From contig NZ_BSEV01000002.1 of assembly GCF_027922005.1 (NCBI RefSeq), positions 434,001 through 498,000 on the forward strand: a stretch of DNA of 64,000 nt, given 5' to 3'. Position numbers and translations under genes: made by a program. The first letter of the stretch is position 1; each line of letters begins with the position of its first letter. The notes below the pieces were generated by a model. That model had not been told where the DNA came from and made no database searches. It was given only the letters and a program-made list of their open reading frames with translations. Shown here piece by piece: positions 19,101-29,000 of this stretch. Origin of the DNA: Streptosporangium carneum. Lineage in GTDB: Bacteria; Actinomycetota; Actinomycetes; Streptosporangiales; Streptosporangiaceae.

Positions 19101-19888
19101 CCTCCCGGGAGGAGTTCCGGGTGGCGTCGGAGCGAGCGTTCGGGCTGTTCCAGATCGAGCGCCCGCCGGTGGCAAGCGCGCGGGCGGTGCACGCTCTCGG
19201 CACCGCCGTACGGAAGACGGCGAGCGAGCTGCTCCCCGACGCCGAAACGCTGGTACGCGAGCTGGAGCGTCACGCCGGTCTACTGGACCTGGCCGACTCC
19301 CAGCGCCTGGCCACCGCCAGGACCGTGGCCGAACTGGTGGAGAAGCTGGCCGGAATCACCGACGACACGGCCCTGCTGCGCGAACTCGCGAGCTTCTCCC
19401 TGGACCAGCCGCTGGAGACCTACCACGTGAGCCTTCAGAAGGCCGGAGCGGTCACGAAGGCGCTCGGCGGGGTGCAGTGGCCGATCGTGGAGGCGGTGGC
19501 CCAGCGGGCGGACGAGCCGGCGAAGCTGGTTCTGGAGCGGCTACGTGCGGCCTCCGTCAGGGACGAGCAGGTCACCCCGCTGATCCCCGCGCTCAAGACG
19601 GCGAACGACGACGCCGTCAAACTGGTCGTTGCCGTCCAGCCCCCCGTCGTCACACCGCCCATCGTCACACCTCCGCCGAAGGACCCGCCTCCGGTGGACC
19701 CGTCCCGGATCGTGGTGCCGAACCCCGACAAGCCCTCCGGAGGAACCACGGTCCCGGTTCCGGGGCCCAAGCAGGGGCGTCACACCGTGCCGCTGTCCCA
19801 GCTCGAGGCCGTCATGGCCGAGCTTCTGGGTCTGGCCAAGAAACACGGGGACGCGACGATCGAGATCACCTGGCGAGTGGTGGACTGA
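16190..19888 (+). CDS. pglY: PglY: P-loop ATPase of the Pgl/BREX-2 system, 1232 aa
   Basis: ATG at 16190 overlaps the pglX stop (ATGA); a second in-frame ATG lies two codons later. Walker A is SFGSGKSH (~res 73) and Walker B LLLDELVLWL (~261), the latter with the acidic pair typical of BrxC/PglY-type ATPases. The rest is a long helical body, ending with a Pro-rich stretch (PPVVTPPIVTPPPKDPPP, ~1145-1165) and a short C-terminal alpha/beta segment. In BREX-2, PglY is the large ATPase equivalent to BrxC of BREX-1. It probably forms an assembly with PglX and PglZ; that role is family knowledge, not visible here. PglZ begins 4 bases after its stop. Confidence 0.9.
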   Translation: MTMAELLRDLIEIPERVHAGDFVLKLTEGVSHADRTIRDYVVTTQLAETFDEALDVVKKAVETNSSHATYLDGSFGSGKSHFMAVLHAILQKNPDVRAKDELVPTVTKHDPWLRDRRILLVPYHLIGAKNLDSAVLGGYVKHVGKLHPDKKLPAVYRDEALLDDARDLRARLGDERFVAELPAGEGDFRRGTWNGEFLDRAFAAPPGNRERRRLVTDLLAGPFKRYAGAVHGDGEAFIDLDQGLSVISAHAKEELGYDAVVLLLDELVLWLAGRLGDDSFVRREAQNVSKLVESAEHERPAPIISFVPRQRDLRELVGRDIAGSQTASLFDTLKYWDGRFGRLALADRNLREIIKRRLLRAKNAEAKASLDAAFERTARNNPQVWDVLLDAQGGGATRQDFRTTYPFSPAFLSAMIDISSALQRERSALKLTQQLLVDHRDTLEVGKIVPLGAIYDVLAAGGDKPFSDKLREEFDQAKRFYIERLRPHLLQKHNLAEDSASTPAFRLDDLTAKTLLLAALVPHVPALRNLTASRIAALNYGSIITMIPGQEKKQVAATLRELASAFGQIRISGSSDDPSVEMALIGVDTQAILARARGKDDSAAKRRRLQEMLWTELGVPNSGQIESRREIVWRGTPRVVEVVFENIRDPERLDSRKFEPSEPGALRIIVDYPFDEGNFGPADDRNRLLRIRADQPNASTAGWLPNFFSQDRLSDLGDLIVIEHVLSGDVLKELAENLTEEDRHHARRQLESRREALLVRLGDVIKQAYGVAEPDPVNVGRESDQPVMPLIDGLDIRLQAGKGLNGALQWICGKLLDHQFTKHPNLDPDGSGAAYRPRDLQLVLEKIEQATQSDPKRAEVVKNDIPVLKRIGEALELGTMHEAHFVLREEWPLRIERAASKAGKTGDLTVRELKEWIRAEQPGLPEEIVSLIVYGYAIQRDRAWVRGKQVFAAPDLRNLPGDMALRAQDLPSREEFRVASERAFGLFQIERPPVASARAVHALGTAVRKTASELLPDAETLVRELERHAGLLDLADSQRLATARTVAELVEKLAGITDDTALLRELASFSLDQPLETYHVSLQKAGAVTKALGGVQWPIVEAVAQRADEPAKLVLERLRAASVRDEQVTPLIPALKTANDDAVKLVVAVQPPVVTPPIVTPPPKDPPPVDPSRIVVPNPDKPSGGTTVPVPGPKQGRHTVPLSQLEAVMAELLGLAKKHGDATIEITWRVVD

Positions 19889-19891
19889 TCG

Positions 19892-22510
19892 ATGGGCATC
19901 CCGACACTTCAGTTGCCGCAGGCCAGCCGGGCCGTGATCGAGCAGGCGGTGCGCCGTGCCGTCGCCCGGCAGGATCATGAGCGGATCATCGCGCTGCGCG
20001 CCGCCCCCGAGTGGCGTGACGAGCCGCTGGTGGAGGTCGACGGCCACCGGGTCGAGGTGCGGGCGTGCGGGACCGTGCTCGCGGTGCTCGACGCCGTGAC
20101 CTCCCGGTCCGGCGACGGTTACCTGGTCGTCCTGACGCCCTGCGAGGACCTGGGCGACAGCCTGTTCGCCCGGATCGCCGAGCACGAGCTGCGGCCGGTC
20201 AACCGGTTCGACCTCGTCCGCGAGGCGTTCGGCGCCCGCCTGGTGGACCCGCGTCTGTCAGCCCGTGACCGGGTGTGGCTGGTCGAAGCCCTGATCGACG
20301 CGCAGCCGCCCGGCGGATGGCCGAAGCTGGGTGGCGGTGTGCTCACGCTGGAGACGGCCGTGCGGACGCTGGCCTCGGCGCGTTTCGACGGCGAGATGGA
20401 CGCGGCGACCCTGCTGGCGTGGACGGGGAAGGCGTCCAGCGTCGCCCGTTTCGAGGCCCTCGCCGACGCCGAGCGCGCCGGGCTCCAGGAGTGGCTGGAG
20501 AGCGAGGTCGGCCCGGTCGCCTCGGCCGTGTTCCGGCTGGTGGCGAACGACCACGCGGTCGACGCCGTGCCGCTCGGGCTGGTCACGGCCGTGGTGTTCA
20601 GCGACAGAGCCGTCCGCAAGCAGGCGGCCGTACAGGCCAGGGTCCGGATCGAGGAGCGGTTCTTCGGCGGCTCCGGGCTGTCGGCGCAGACCGTGCAGCG
20701 CTTCTCCGAGACGGCCGAGTCACTGTGGACCCGCTGGCTGGGCACCCCCGAAACGGCTCACCAGGCCGCCGAGGTCGCGGCCCGTGCCGAGCGGATCCTC
20801 GCTGAGATCCAGGCCGAGTCGCTGGCGGAGTTGAGTGACGCGCTCTCGCTCGGCTTCGACATACGCCTCGGCGCGCTCGCCGAGCCGCTCGCGGCGCGGA
20901 ACCTGCCCGAGGCCGAGAAGGCGCTCGACCTGGTGCGCAAACACCAGATGGCGTCGGGGCGTGCGGAGGAGACAAGGGCCGCCGAGATGGCGGTGCGGCT
21001 CGCCCGCTGGCTGGCCACGCCGATGGAGACGCCCGCGACCCTGGACGCGCTGGCGACGGCCCACCTGCGGGAGTGGAGCTGGGTGGACCGCGCGGTCGCC
21101 GCCGTCTGGCAGGCGGACACCGCCAGGGTGCCGCGTCTGAAGGAGGCGTACGGCGCGCTGTACGAGGACGCGCGTGCCCGCCGTACGAAACTGGACGAGG
21201 TCTTCGGGCGGCGGCTGGCGGCGTGGACGGAGCACGGCTCGGACACCGCCTCGCTGGTCCTGGCCGAGAACCTGCTGGAGCGGGTGGTCAGGCCGCTGAG
21301 CGCGCCGGTCGTGGTCGTGCTCGACGGGATGAGCGCGGCGGTCGCCGGCGAGCTGGCCGACGGCATCCTGACCAGGTGGAACTGGGTCGAGATCGGGCGT
21401 CGGACGGACGGCCGGGAGCCCGCGATCGCGGTAATCCCGTCGATCACGCGGTTCTCCCGGACCAGTCTGCTCTGCGGGCGACTGCGGGAGGGCACACAGC
21501 ACGAAGAGACGCCGGGCTTCCGCGCGGCGTGGCCGGGCCGCCGCAGCGCGCTGTTCCACAAGGGCAACCTGCCGGGTGACGCTGGGGCCAAGCTGGGCGA
21601 CGACGTGCTGGCCACGATCGCCGACTCCTCGACGGTGGTCGGCGTCGTGCTGAACGCGGTGGACGACTCGCTCGGCAAGGGCCCGACGGACGGTCGTGAC
21701 TCCTGGACGCTGGACGGGGTCGCCTACCTCCGTGAGGTTCTGGCAGCCGCCTGGCTGGCGGGCCGCAGCGTGGTCCTGACCTCTGACCACGGGCACGTCC
21801 TACAACGCGAGGCCCCGGCGAGGGCGGAGAAGTCGGACGCGGCCCGGTACCGGACCGGTACGGCGGGTGACGGCGAGATCCTGCTGCGCGGTCCGCGAGT
21901 CCTGGCCGGAGGCGGCGAGGTCGTGGCGCCGTGGGACGAGTCCGTCCGCTACACCGCCAAGCAGGCGGGATATCACGGCGGGATCTCCCCGGCCGAGATG
22001 GTGATCCCGATCCTGGTGTTCGTGCCCGGCGAGCGGCACTGTCCGTCGGGCTGGCAGCTCTTCGACCCGGCCCAGCACGCCCCCGCCTGGTGGAACGGGC
22101 CCGTTCCCGTCGCCGAGGCACCGCTCAGGGCCACTGTCAGGAAGCCGAAGGGCTCCAAGGAGGAGGAGGGCCTGTTCTCGGTCGCCGAGGCAGCGGGGGA
22201 CTCGCTCGGCCTACGGGTGACCGGATCGGCGGCCTTCGAGGAGCAGCGCGGGTTCGTGCGCAACGCCCCCGCGTCCGAGCAGATCGCCCGCCTCATCGAC
22301 GGCCTGGCCGCGGTGGGCGGAAGACTGCCGGTCATCGAGGCGGCCGCACTCGTCGAACAGCCCCCGGCGCGAATGCGCGGCTACGTAAGCCAGGCTTCGA
22401 GGTTGCTCAACCTCGAGGGGTACGGCGTGCTGACGCTGACCGACGGAGATCGGACGGTCGCACTGGACGTCAAGCTGCTACGGCAGCACTTCCTGGGAGA
22501 GATCGGCTGA
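19892..22510 (+). CDS. pglZ: PglZ: alkaline-phosphatase-superfamily protein of the Pgl/BREX-2 system, 872 aa
   Basis: The start is ATG 19892, 3 bases after the pglY stop. The C-terminal half has the phosphatase-superfamily metal/nucleophile signatures: VVVVLDGMSAA (~res 471), where Asp is a metal ligand and Ser/Met lies in the nucleophile position; LTSDHGH (~628), the Asp-His metal pair; and YHGGISPAEMVIP (~693). The N-terminal half is helical and family-specific. PglZ is the signature protein of all BREX types and is required for exclusion; its substrate is not established. The gene closes the four-gene pgl operon; a hairpin follows 35 bases later, and no brxD or brxHI comes after it. Confidence 0.9.
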   Translation: MGIPTLQLPQASRAVIEQAVRRAVARQDHERIIALRAAPEWRDEPLVEVDGHRVEVRACGTVLAVLDAVTSRSGDGYLVVLTPCEDLGDSLFARIAEHELRPVNRFDLVREAFGARLVDPRLSARDRVWLVEALIDAQPPGGWPKLGGGVLTLETAVRTLASARFDGEMDAATLLAWTGKASSVARFEALADAERAGLQEWLESEVGPVASAVFRLVANDHAVDAVPLGLVTAVVFSDRAVRKQAAVQARVRIEERFFGGSGLSAQTVQRFSETAESLWTRWLGTPETAHQAAEVAARAERILAEIQAESLAELSDALSLGFDIRLGALAEPLAARNLPEAEKALDLVRKHQMASGRAEETRAAEMAVRLARWLATPMETPATLDALATAHLREWSWVDRAVAAVWQADTARVPRLKEAYGALYEDARARRTKLDEVFGRRLAAWTEHGSDTASLVLAENLLERVVRPLSAPVVVVLDGMSAAVAGELADGILTRWNWVEIGRRTDGREPAIAVIPSITRFSRTSLLCGRLREGTQHEETPGFRAAWPGRRSALFHKGNLPGDAGAKLGDDVLATIADSSTVVGVVLNAVDDSLGKGPTDGRDSWTLDGVAYLREVLAAAWLAGRSVVLTSDHGHVLQREAPARAEKSDAARYRTGTAGDGEILLRGPRVLAGGGEVVAPWDESVRYTAKQAGYHGGISPAEMVIPILVFVPGERHCPSGWQLFDPAQHAPAWWNGPVPVAEAPLRATVRKPKGSKEEEGLFSVAEAAGDSLGLRVTGSAAFEEQRGFVRNAPASEQIARLIDGLAAVGGRLPVIEAAALVEQPPARMRGYVSQASRLLNLEGYGVLTLTDGDRTVALDVKLLRQHFLGEIG

Positions 22511-22544
22511 CAGCCGCTGCCGGTGACAGGCTCTCTGCCTTGAC

Positions 22545-22573
22545 GGCCGCCGTGATGAGGCTCCACGGCGGCC
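22545..22573 (+). terminator. hairpin after pglZ
   Basis: A perfect 10-bp inverted repeat (ggccgccgtg / cacggcggcc) with a 9-base loop lies 34 bases after the pglZ stop. There is no T-run. Likely end of the pgl transcript. Confidence 0.5.
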
Positions 22574-22609
22574 GGTGACCGAGAGCCAGGATGTCATGAT
22601 CATGCCCTT

Positions 22610-22990
22610 CTACCCGTCCAGCACCTGGGCGCCTTCAACGAACATGTCAATCAGGCCGCCAGAGAGGTCACAGCCGATGCTCCTCGGACGCTGTGCCCGC
22701 TTCCTCGCGGCGGCCGAGGCCTCATAGAGGTCCAGCTCATGCGAGGTCAGTCGCCACACACCGGAGCGAAGCCGGCCAGACTCACTGCACATCGCCGAGA
22801 GATCGCGGAGGATCAGTTCTTTGCGCTCCTTGATTTTCGACTCACCCGGGAGCAGGAAAACCGCCGCCCTGATCTTCAAATAGGTCGCGCATTCATGCGG
22901 ACGCTCGAATACGCGGATGTCGCAGGCGATCACCAGTCGGCCTCGCTGCCCGACCAGGGGCAATCGGCGCTCATCGGGGACGCCCAGCAC
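22610..22990 (-). CDS. hypothetical protein or gene remnant, 126 aa
   Basis: This is the only plausible coding frame in the 670-base gap between pglZ and the pPIWI operon. It opens with GTG and ends in TAG. The codons have moderate third-position GC and the translation is protein-like (CDIRVFERPHECATYLKIR, then a basic helix and DLSGGLIDMFVEGAQV), but I recognise no family. No clear Shine-Dalgarno is visible and the opposite-strand frames are shadows. It could be a small gene, an antisense regulator, or the tail of a decayed gene. The rest of the gap, to 23180, is slightly lower in GC and shows nothing else I can name. Confidence 0.3.
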   Translation of the reverse strand: MLGVPDERRLPLVGQRGRLVIACDIRVFERPHECATYLKIRAAVFLLPGESKIKERKELILRDLSAMCSESGRLRSGVWRLTSHELDLYEASAAARKRAQRPRSIGCDLSGGLIDMFVEGAQVLDG

Positions 22991-23180
22991 CTCGTCTCAC
23001 GAGCCGAACTCGGGCCGTACACCTGCCCGGACGTGACTCTCGAGCCCACCGCAATCCACCACAAACCCTACAATAACATCTCGCCACCCAAAAATTCCTT
23101 GTGACTGCTATTCACACTGTGCTTCACTGTGTCCAGAGCGAGGAGCACCCTCCTCAACCCTCCGCATCGGGAAGAGCGCG

Positions 23181-24947
23181 ATGAGTCAGTCCCCCATCAT
23201 CCAGTTCACCGGAAACCCCCGTGTCGTCCGGCTGTCGGCGAGCCTGCTCGACCGCCGGGACGCCGACTGCGACTACTTCGCGGCCGTCAAGGCCCGCCCG
23301 CAACTGTGGCCGCAGCCGTACGAGAAGCGCAGATACGCACCGTGGGAGACCTTCCCGCTCGGCCTGGTCATGGACGCCCTGAACCTGATCGAGTTCAACG
23401 GCGTGTCGATCGACGAGGCCCTGACCAGGTCACTCGGCAACGCCCGCAACGGTGTGCATCCCGGCGTCGCCAACTGGGTCCGGCACGCCTGCCAGACCTA
23501 CCTGGAGACGGCCGAGAGCCTGGCAGCCATGCTCGCCTCAGAGGGGGTGGAGCTCCGTCCCGAGCGCAACCCCCGGATCGTCCAGGGCGGCCGGTCCCCC
23601 ATGGAGATGCGGTCCCTCACCGTCTGGGGCCGCTGGTACGGCTCGCCGGACGGCGCAGTGGTCGAGTTCCGCAGGATGCGTCTGCGCCGCCCCCTGGGCA
23701 TCGCGGACGCTCCGTCCACGCAGGCGATGGCGTACGTCGCAGCGGCCGGCAAACAGGTGGCGGACCCGGCGGAGCTGTACACCCTCATCCCCGTCCCGGT
23801 GCGGCCCGTTCCCGTGCCCCGGCGGGTGCGGGTCGTCGAGGTCGGGCTCACCGCGGGCATGGACCTGGTCCTTCTCGACACGACGGACCTGGAAAGGATC
23901 CACAACACCTACGCCTCGAACGTCAGGCCCGCGACGGTCCGGCTGCTGAACGGCGACGGCCGGAGCCCCGGGCAGGACTGCGCCGACTGCAAGGCGCGGG
24001 TCTCCTGTGACGCTCTCGCCCACGCACCGGGACTGCTCGGCCTCGACGACCGGGGCACGCACCGGCGGACCTGGTCGATCACGACGTCCCGTTATCACCA
24101 GATCTGCCCGGCGCAGGCTCACCTGCGAGAGCTGCGGCTGCCCGGTGACTGGGAGACGAGCCCGGCGGCCGAGCGCGGCCGGAACGTGCACTCATGGCTC
24201 GAAGCCGCCCATGTGCGCGAGAGACCCTGCACCGCGGCGGACCTTCCCGAAGTCGGCGCCGACGACTGCGGCATCGCCGATGAGCTGATAGAACGACAGG
24301 AGTACGCCCAGGCCAGGCCGTACCTGCTCCAGCATCTGGGGGTGTGCCCGCTGCGCGGTCCGGGTGAGGTCTCCGATGTCAGGCCCGAGCCGAAGATCGC
24401 CGTCTACGACCCGCAGGCCGACGTGGTGGTGATCTCCCACCCGGACCTGCTGCGCCGGGTGGACGGACGACTCGTCTACCGCGAGCAGAAGACATCGGCG
24501 GTGCCGCGCGGCATCACCGCGGAGAACGCGCTGGAGATGGTTCCGCAGCTCGCCCTGGCGGTCCGTTTGATCTCCGCCGGTGTCTTCGGGGACACCGGCG
24601 GACTGGTCGAGCTGGAGCAGCTCACTCCGGCCTCCGCCGAGGTGCTGACGTTCGACGCGGCCGACCCGGCGACGGTCTCGGCCGCCGGACAGGTCGTCCT
24701 CGACCGGGTCCGGTCCTGGCACCGTGACGTGGCCTTCCCTGCCAATCCGGGCTCCTGGTGCCAGTTCTGTCCGGTGTCCCGCTGGTGCCCCGACTCCTCC
24801 GGCCCCACCGCGCGCACCGTGGACGACCTCGTGTTCGACCCCGCCACCGGAGAGCTGCTGGCGAGCCCCGGCCTGGCGGACAGCCACGTCGAGGCGATCG
24901 CCGCCGCGATCGCCGAACCCGAGACCGACGACGAGCCACCGTTCTGA
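23181..24947 (+). CDS. RecB/Cas4-like PD-(D/E)XK nuclease, pPIWI operon, 588 aa
   Basis: The C-terminal half has the RecB-family nuclease layout: a His motif RGRNVHSWLE (~res 336), the metal Asp in DLLRRVDGRL (~425) and the E-x-K motif YREQKTS (~432-437). Two cysteine clusters are visible: CADCKARVSC (~270-280) and CQFCPVSRWC near residue 535. The second is placed as in Cas4/AddB-type nucleases, whose C-terminal cysteines hold a 4Fe-4S cluster. The N-terminal ~270 residues resemble nothing I can name. It starts the four-gene pPIWI operon; the next gene begins 15 bases after its stop. The published three-gene pPIWI-RE core has a helicase and an REase but not this gene as a fixed member, so it may be an accessory nuclease. 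Confidence 0.75.
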   Translation: MSQSPIIQFTGNPRVVRLSASLLDRRDADCDYFAAVKARPQLWPQPYEKRRYAPWETFPLGLVMDALNLIEFNGVSIDEALTRSLGNARNGVHPGVANWVRHACQTYLETAESLAAMLASEGVELRPERNPRIVQGGRSPMEMRSLTVWGRWYGSPDGAVVEFRRMRLRRPLGIADAPSTQAMAYVAAAGKQVADPAELYTLIPVPVRPVPVPRRVRVVEVGLTAGMDLVLLDTTDLERIHNTYASNVRPATVRLLNGDGRSPGQDCADCKARVSCDALAHAPGLLGLDDRGTHRRTWSITTSRYHQICPAQAHLRELRLPGDWETSPAAERGRNVHSWLEAAHVRERPCTAADLPEVGADDCGIADELIERQEYAQARPYLLQHLGVCPLRGPGEVSDVRPEPKIAVYDPQADVVVISHPDLLRRVDGRLVYREQKTSAVPRGITAENALEMVPQLALAVRLISAGVFGDTGGLVELEQLTPASAEVLTFDAADPATVSAAGQVVLDRVRSWHRDVAFPANPGSWCQFCPVSRWCPDSSGPTARTVDDLVFDPATGELLASPGLADSHVEAIAAAIAEPETDDEPPF

Positions 24948-24962
24948 GAGGGACGAACAGCC

Positions 24963-26075
24963 GTGAGCACGCCCCCGACCCCGATGGAGCGGTCGGTCAC
25001 CGCGGCCATCCGCGCGGGTTATGCCTGGAGTGTCCGCCACGAACGCCGGGAGGCTTGGCGGGAGGTGGCCCGGATGACCGGCGTCATCATGCGGCACCTC
25101 GGCCCCGGCAAAGGGCCGACCACTCCGGCCGAGCTGGTGCCGCTGCTGCGCCGACCGCTGGGCACGTGGCTGCCGACCGCCGACGAGGCGCTCGCCGAGC
25201 TGGTCGTCCTGGACGAGGACGACCAGCTCACCGACGACACCTTCGGGGTCGGCTGCGACTACACCGCCGAGGTGCTGGCCGGACAGAAGGATCCGGGAGA
25301 GCGGTGGCTGCCCTCCTGGCGGACGCACCGCGCCGAACAGGTGGAACACGACGTCTTCAAGCGGCTCGTCGCGGGCACCGACGACGACTACACCGCGGGC
25401 AGGCGTTTCCTTGTCGAGAACCCCGCGGGCCACGCGAAGACGATCGTCAAACGGCGGGTGAACCTGGGGCTGCCGCCGCTGGCGGAGTTCAAGGACATCC
25501 CGAACGACCGCCAATGGCGGGGCCAGTGGTGGCCCTGCCCGGTCTGCTCCTGGCCGATGAGTGTGGCGTCTTCTCTCGTCCGCTGCCGTTTCACTCCACA
25601 CCGGGCCGTCTACACCCTGCTGGAGGGCGACGGTCGGAACCTGAGGCTGCAGCCCGCGCAGGGGTCTCGGCAGACGGTCAAGGCTCGGACGGTCGAAGGC
25701 GCGGCCTGCGTCGAAGAGTCGGTGTGGCGGTACATCGTCGTGCCGGGTGTGGTGGAGGTACGGCTGCGCGACCGCATCGCCGCCCTGCCGGACGTCGACG
25801 CGGTGCTCTACCCGGGCCAGGACACCTACGACATCGGAGTCCGGCGGCCCGGAGCGAAGGAGTGGGCCTTCACCCTCGACGTCAAGGACTACAGCTCCGC
25901 CCGAGCACTGGCCGGCAAACTCGCCGTCAGACGGATCACCGCACGTCACCTCGTGATCCCCGACTACCGCGGCGACCAGCTCGGAGAGCTTCGCCAACGA
26001 CTGCCCGACCTCGACATCTCCACCGAGACCCAGATCCACCGCCGTATCAGCCGGGCTCTGGGAGGCACCCGATGA
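24963..26075 (+). CDS. pPIWI-RE-associated restriction-endonuclease-fold protein, 370 aa
   Basis: GTG start 15 bases after the previous stop. The central part has a probable zinc site (CPVC ... RC, about res 190-210). The C-terminal ~110 residues look like a PD-(D/E)XK endonuclease: YDIGVRR, then FTLDVKDYSS (D-x-K, about res 303-312), then a beta-helix repeat with ITARHLVIPDYRGDQ. Known context: pPIWI-RE proteins are encoded with a DinG-type helicase and an REase-fold protein in a conserved three-gene island (Pfam pPIWI_RE_X/Y/Z families). Position between a nuclease and the helicase fits the REase (Y) member. Its stop overlaps the next start (ATGA at 26072). Confidence 0.75.
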   Translation: MSTPPTPMERSVTAAIRAGYAWSVRHERREAWREVARMTGVIMRHLGPGKGPTTPAELVPLLRRPLGTWLPTADEALAELVVLDEDDQLTDDTFGVGCDYTAEVLAGQKDPGERWLPSWRTHRAEQVEHDVFKRLVAGTDDDYTAGRRFLVENPAGHAKTIVKRRVNLGLPPLAEFKDIPNDRQWRGQWWPCPVCSWPMSVASSLVRCRFTPHRAVYTLLEGDGRNLRLQPAQGSRQTVKARTVEGAACVEESVWRYIVVPGVVEVRLRDRIAALPDVDAVLYPGQDTYDIGVRRPGAKEWAFTLDVKDYSSARALAGKLAVRRITARHLVIPDYRGDQLGELRQRLPDLDISTETQIHRRISRALGGTR

Positions 26076-29000
26076 ACACCCCCGCGCGCCCGCTGGTGAT
26101 CTCCTGCGCGTTCGCGCTGGCCGAGGTGTTCTTCGGCACAGCGGACACCGGGCACGCCCAGTTCCTCCTCACCGGTCGTGTCGACGTCTGGCCGGGCTAC
26201 TGGGAACTCTCCGAAGAGGATCGGCAGCGGGCCGGCGACCTGCTCCGGCATCGGAGCGAAGACCTGGCCAACACCGAGGTCTTCCTCAAGGCCGTGCGGG
26301 AGCTGGCGCCCGCGGGCAGGCTCGACGGTTACCGGCAGGACGCGGAGACGATCCGCCCGATCCACGGGGTGCCGCCCCGGCAGCACGCCGACCGGTTGCT
26401 GTCGGATCTGGCACGGCTGCGGCAGAGCCGGGTCCTGAAGGTGGCCAGGCCCGGTCGTTACGTCGCGATGCTGCACGGGATGCGGGTCAACGACGCGACC
26501 GTTTCGGCCGAGGCGGCGTACAACCTCACCGATCTGGGCGATCTCGCCCAGATGGCTCCGGCGGTCACCGACGCTCCCCGGTTGGACGCGGTCGAGATCT
26601 CCCTCGACGAGCTGAAGAAGACGGCCGAGCGGATCGACGACGCACGCGGCGAGTCCCACCGTCTGGAACGGCTGGAGGCGATCTTCGCTCGGCTGCCGGA
26701 GCGAGCCCTGCTCGTCCGGTCGGGCGGCATCATCCAGCCGTTGCAGGCCCCGACCGGATTCGGCAAATCGGTCCTGCTGGAGGTCCTCGGGACGATGGCC
26801 CCGGAGAGGGGCGTCCGGATGGCTCTGGTCGTCCCGTCCCGTGCCGCCGCGCTCGCTCTGACCTACCAGATCGAGACCAACCTCTCACTGCTGGAGATCT
26901 CCGGCTCCTGCGCCCCGTTGGTGTCTCCCGCCAAGGTCATGGAGGACGCGGAGAGGATCGCCCGGGACGACCCCGGCGGCTTCGGAACATGGGCCTACGA
27001 TCGGCTCTCCTACGGCTGCGCGCTGTCGGCCTCCGCCGAGACCGAGGAGACGGTCGACGGGTGGAAGCCCGGGGACGAGCCCTGCCGAGATCTCCATCTG
27101 AACCGCCTGGACGGGCGGCGCCACGCCTGCCCATGGCGGAGCTCCTGCGGCAAGTTCCGGCTGATGCGCGACGCCGTCGAGGCCGACGTCATCGTCACCG
27201 TGCACCAGACGTTCACGTCGGGTCGCATGCACATCCCCCTGACCACCGCCCGGGGCGTCAGCGACCAGGTGCCCGTCGAGGAGTTCCTGCTGCGCCACTG
27301 CCAGCTCATCGTCATCGACGAGCTGGACCAGTTCCAGAATTCGGTGATCGGCAAGAGCGCCCGTCATCTCGAACTCGCACACGGGCGGCGTACGACCCCG
27401 ATTCACCGGCTCGACAACGAGTTCCGCGACGTCTTCGGGCTGGTGCCGCCGAAGGTAGACGGCGAGATCCGAGCGATCCTGTCCGATCTGCGGCTGCTGT
27501 CCGAGCAGTACATCGCGAACCTGGTCAAGGAGTGGTCACCCCCGGTCCGCGTCACCCGGAACCACCGTCGCGTCGACCACTGGATCGTTCCACGCGGTCA
27601 CGACGCCTGGATCACCGCGCGCCTGCTCGGCCTCGACACCGAGGACAGGAAGGTCACTCCGGACGAGGTCGAGGCTCTCCAACAGCTCTACGCCGCACCC
27701 GGCACCCGCCCCGTGCCACCGCTGAAACCGACCGGCCTCGACGAGGGCACCGCGGCGGAGATCTGGGCGAGGATCACCGCAGCGCTGACCGCTATCTCCG
27801 ACGGCTGCCGCACGGACACCCTCATGACGCACAAGGTCGCGCTCAGCGAGTCACTGCAGAGCGTGCTCCCTGGCGACCGGCTCCGCGGTGACGTGGTCGA
27901 CCGGATGATCCGTCGCGCCCATCTGGAACCACTCCGGCGTAAACTCTCCGAGCTCTTCTACCGCACCGCGCACCTGCGGGCGCTGGGGGTGGAGTCAGCC
28001 GAGACCATCGCCGACGCGCTGGGAGGCTTCACAGCGTGGGAGGCCATGCCCGCCAGCCCGCTGGGCCGGCTGTTCTTCGCCTTCAAGGAGCGCTACGACA
28101 AGGAACAGCCGAGGCAGACCAAACTGTCCGTGGCCGCCTTCGGCGGTGACCCGCACGGCTACGTCCGGTACCTCGGCGAGATCACCGCACGTGGGCACGC
28201 GCGAGTTCCCCGCGGGGTCCTCGGATTGTCAGCGACCAGTTTCCTTCCCGGCGCGCCGCACCATCACGTCCTGGCCGACCCCGCGTGGGTGATCCCCGAC
28301 ACCGACCCCACAGGGGTGACCATCCATGCCGCCCGTGTCTTCGGCTCCGACCAGCGGGCGATCCGGGTCTCCGGAGTCCAGGGCCGTCAGCGTGAGATCA
28401 ACCTCGGAGACGTGGCGGAGGGCCTCTACCGGCTCAAGCTCTCCTCTCATCTGCGGGAGCTGGCACGGCAGCGAGACGAGCGGGGCGAGCCCGGCCGGGA
28501 CCGCGTCCTGGTGGCCACCACCTCCTACGACAGCGTGCTGACCATCGCCGAGGGCATGGTCCGTGCGGGAGCCCCGCACGGCAGCCTCTGCCTGCTCGCC
28601 CGGCCCAAGGGGGAAATCCTCATCAAAGATCCGCGTTGGCACGTCCTGCCCTCCGACCGGGTGGAACGGTTCCCCTCGACCGGCGCGGACATCCTCATCG
28701 CTCCGCTCGCCGTGGTCGAGCGCGGCGTGAACATCCTCGACGGCCGTGTCTCCGCGCTGGGCGCCATCTACATGGTCGTCCGTCCCGTTCCGGTCCTCGA
28801 CGAGCCCGAGGAGCTGCTGGCGCACATCAGCCACCGACTGTGGGCGGACACGCGCGACGAGGACCGCGCTTTTCTGGACCTGCTGGATCCTCTGGACCGG
28901 ATGGAGGAGCGGATGCGGCAGGCGGGCCGACACTTCGAGGAGATCGTCCGCTCGGCGCAATATTTCGGTTCCCTGCCCGAATGGGTCCAGCTCGGCATCG

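Noticed and set aside
24758..26071. Upstream extension of the pPIWI helicase over the REase gene
   Set aside because: The extension is Arg/Pro-rich shadow; ATG 26072 overlaps the REase stop in the same 4-bp style as the other gene pairs.
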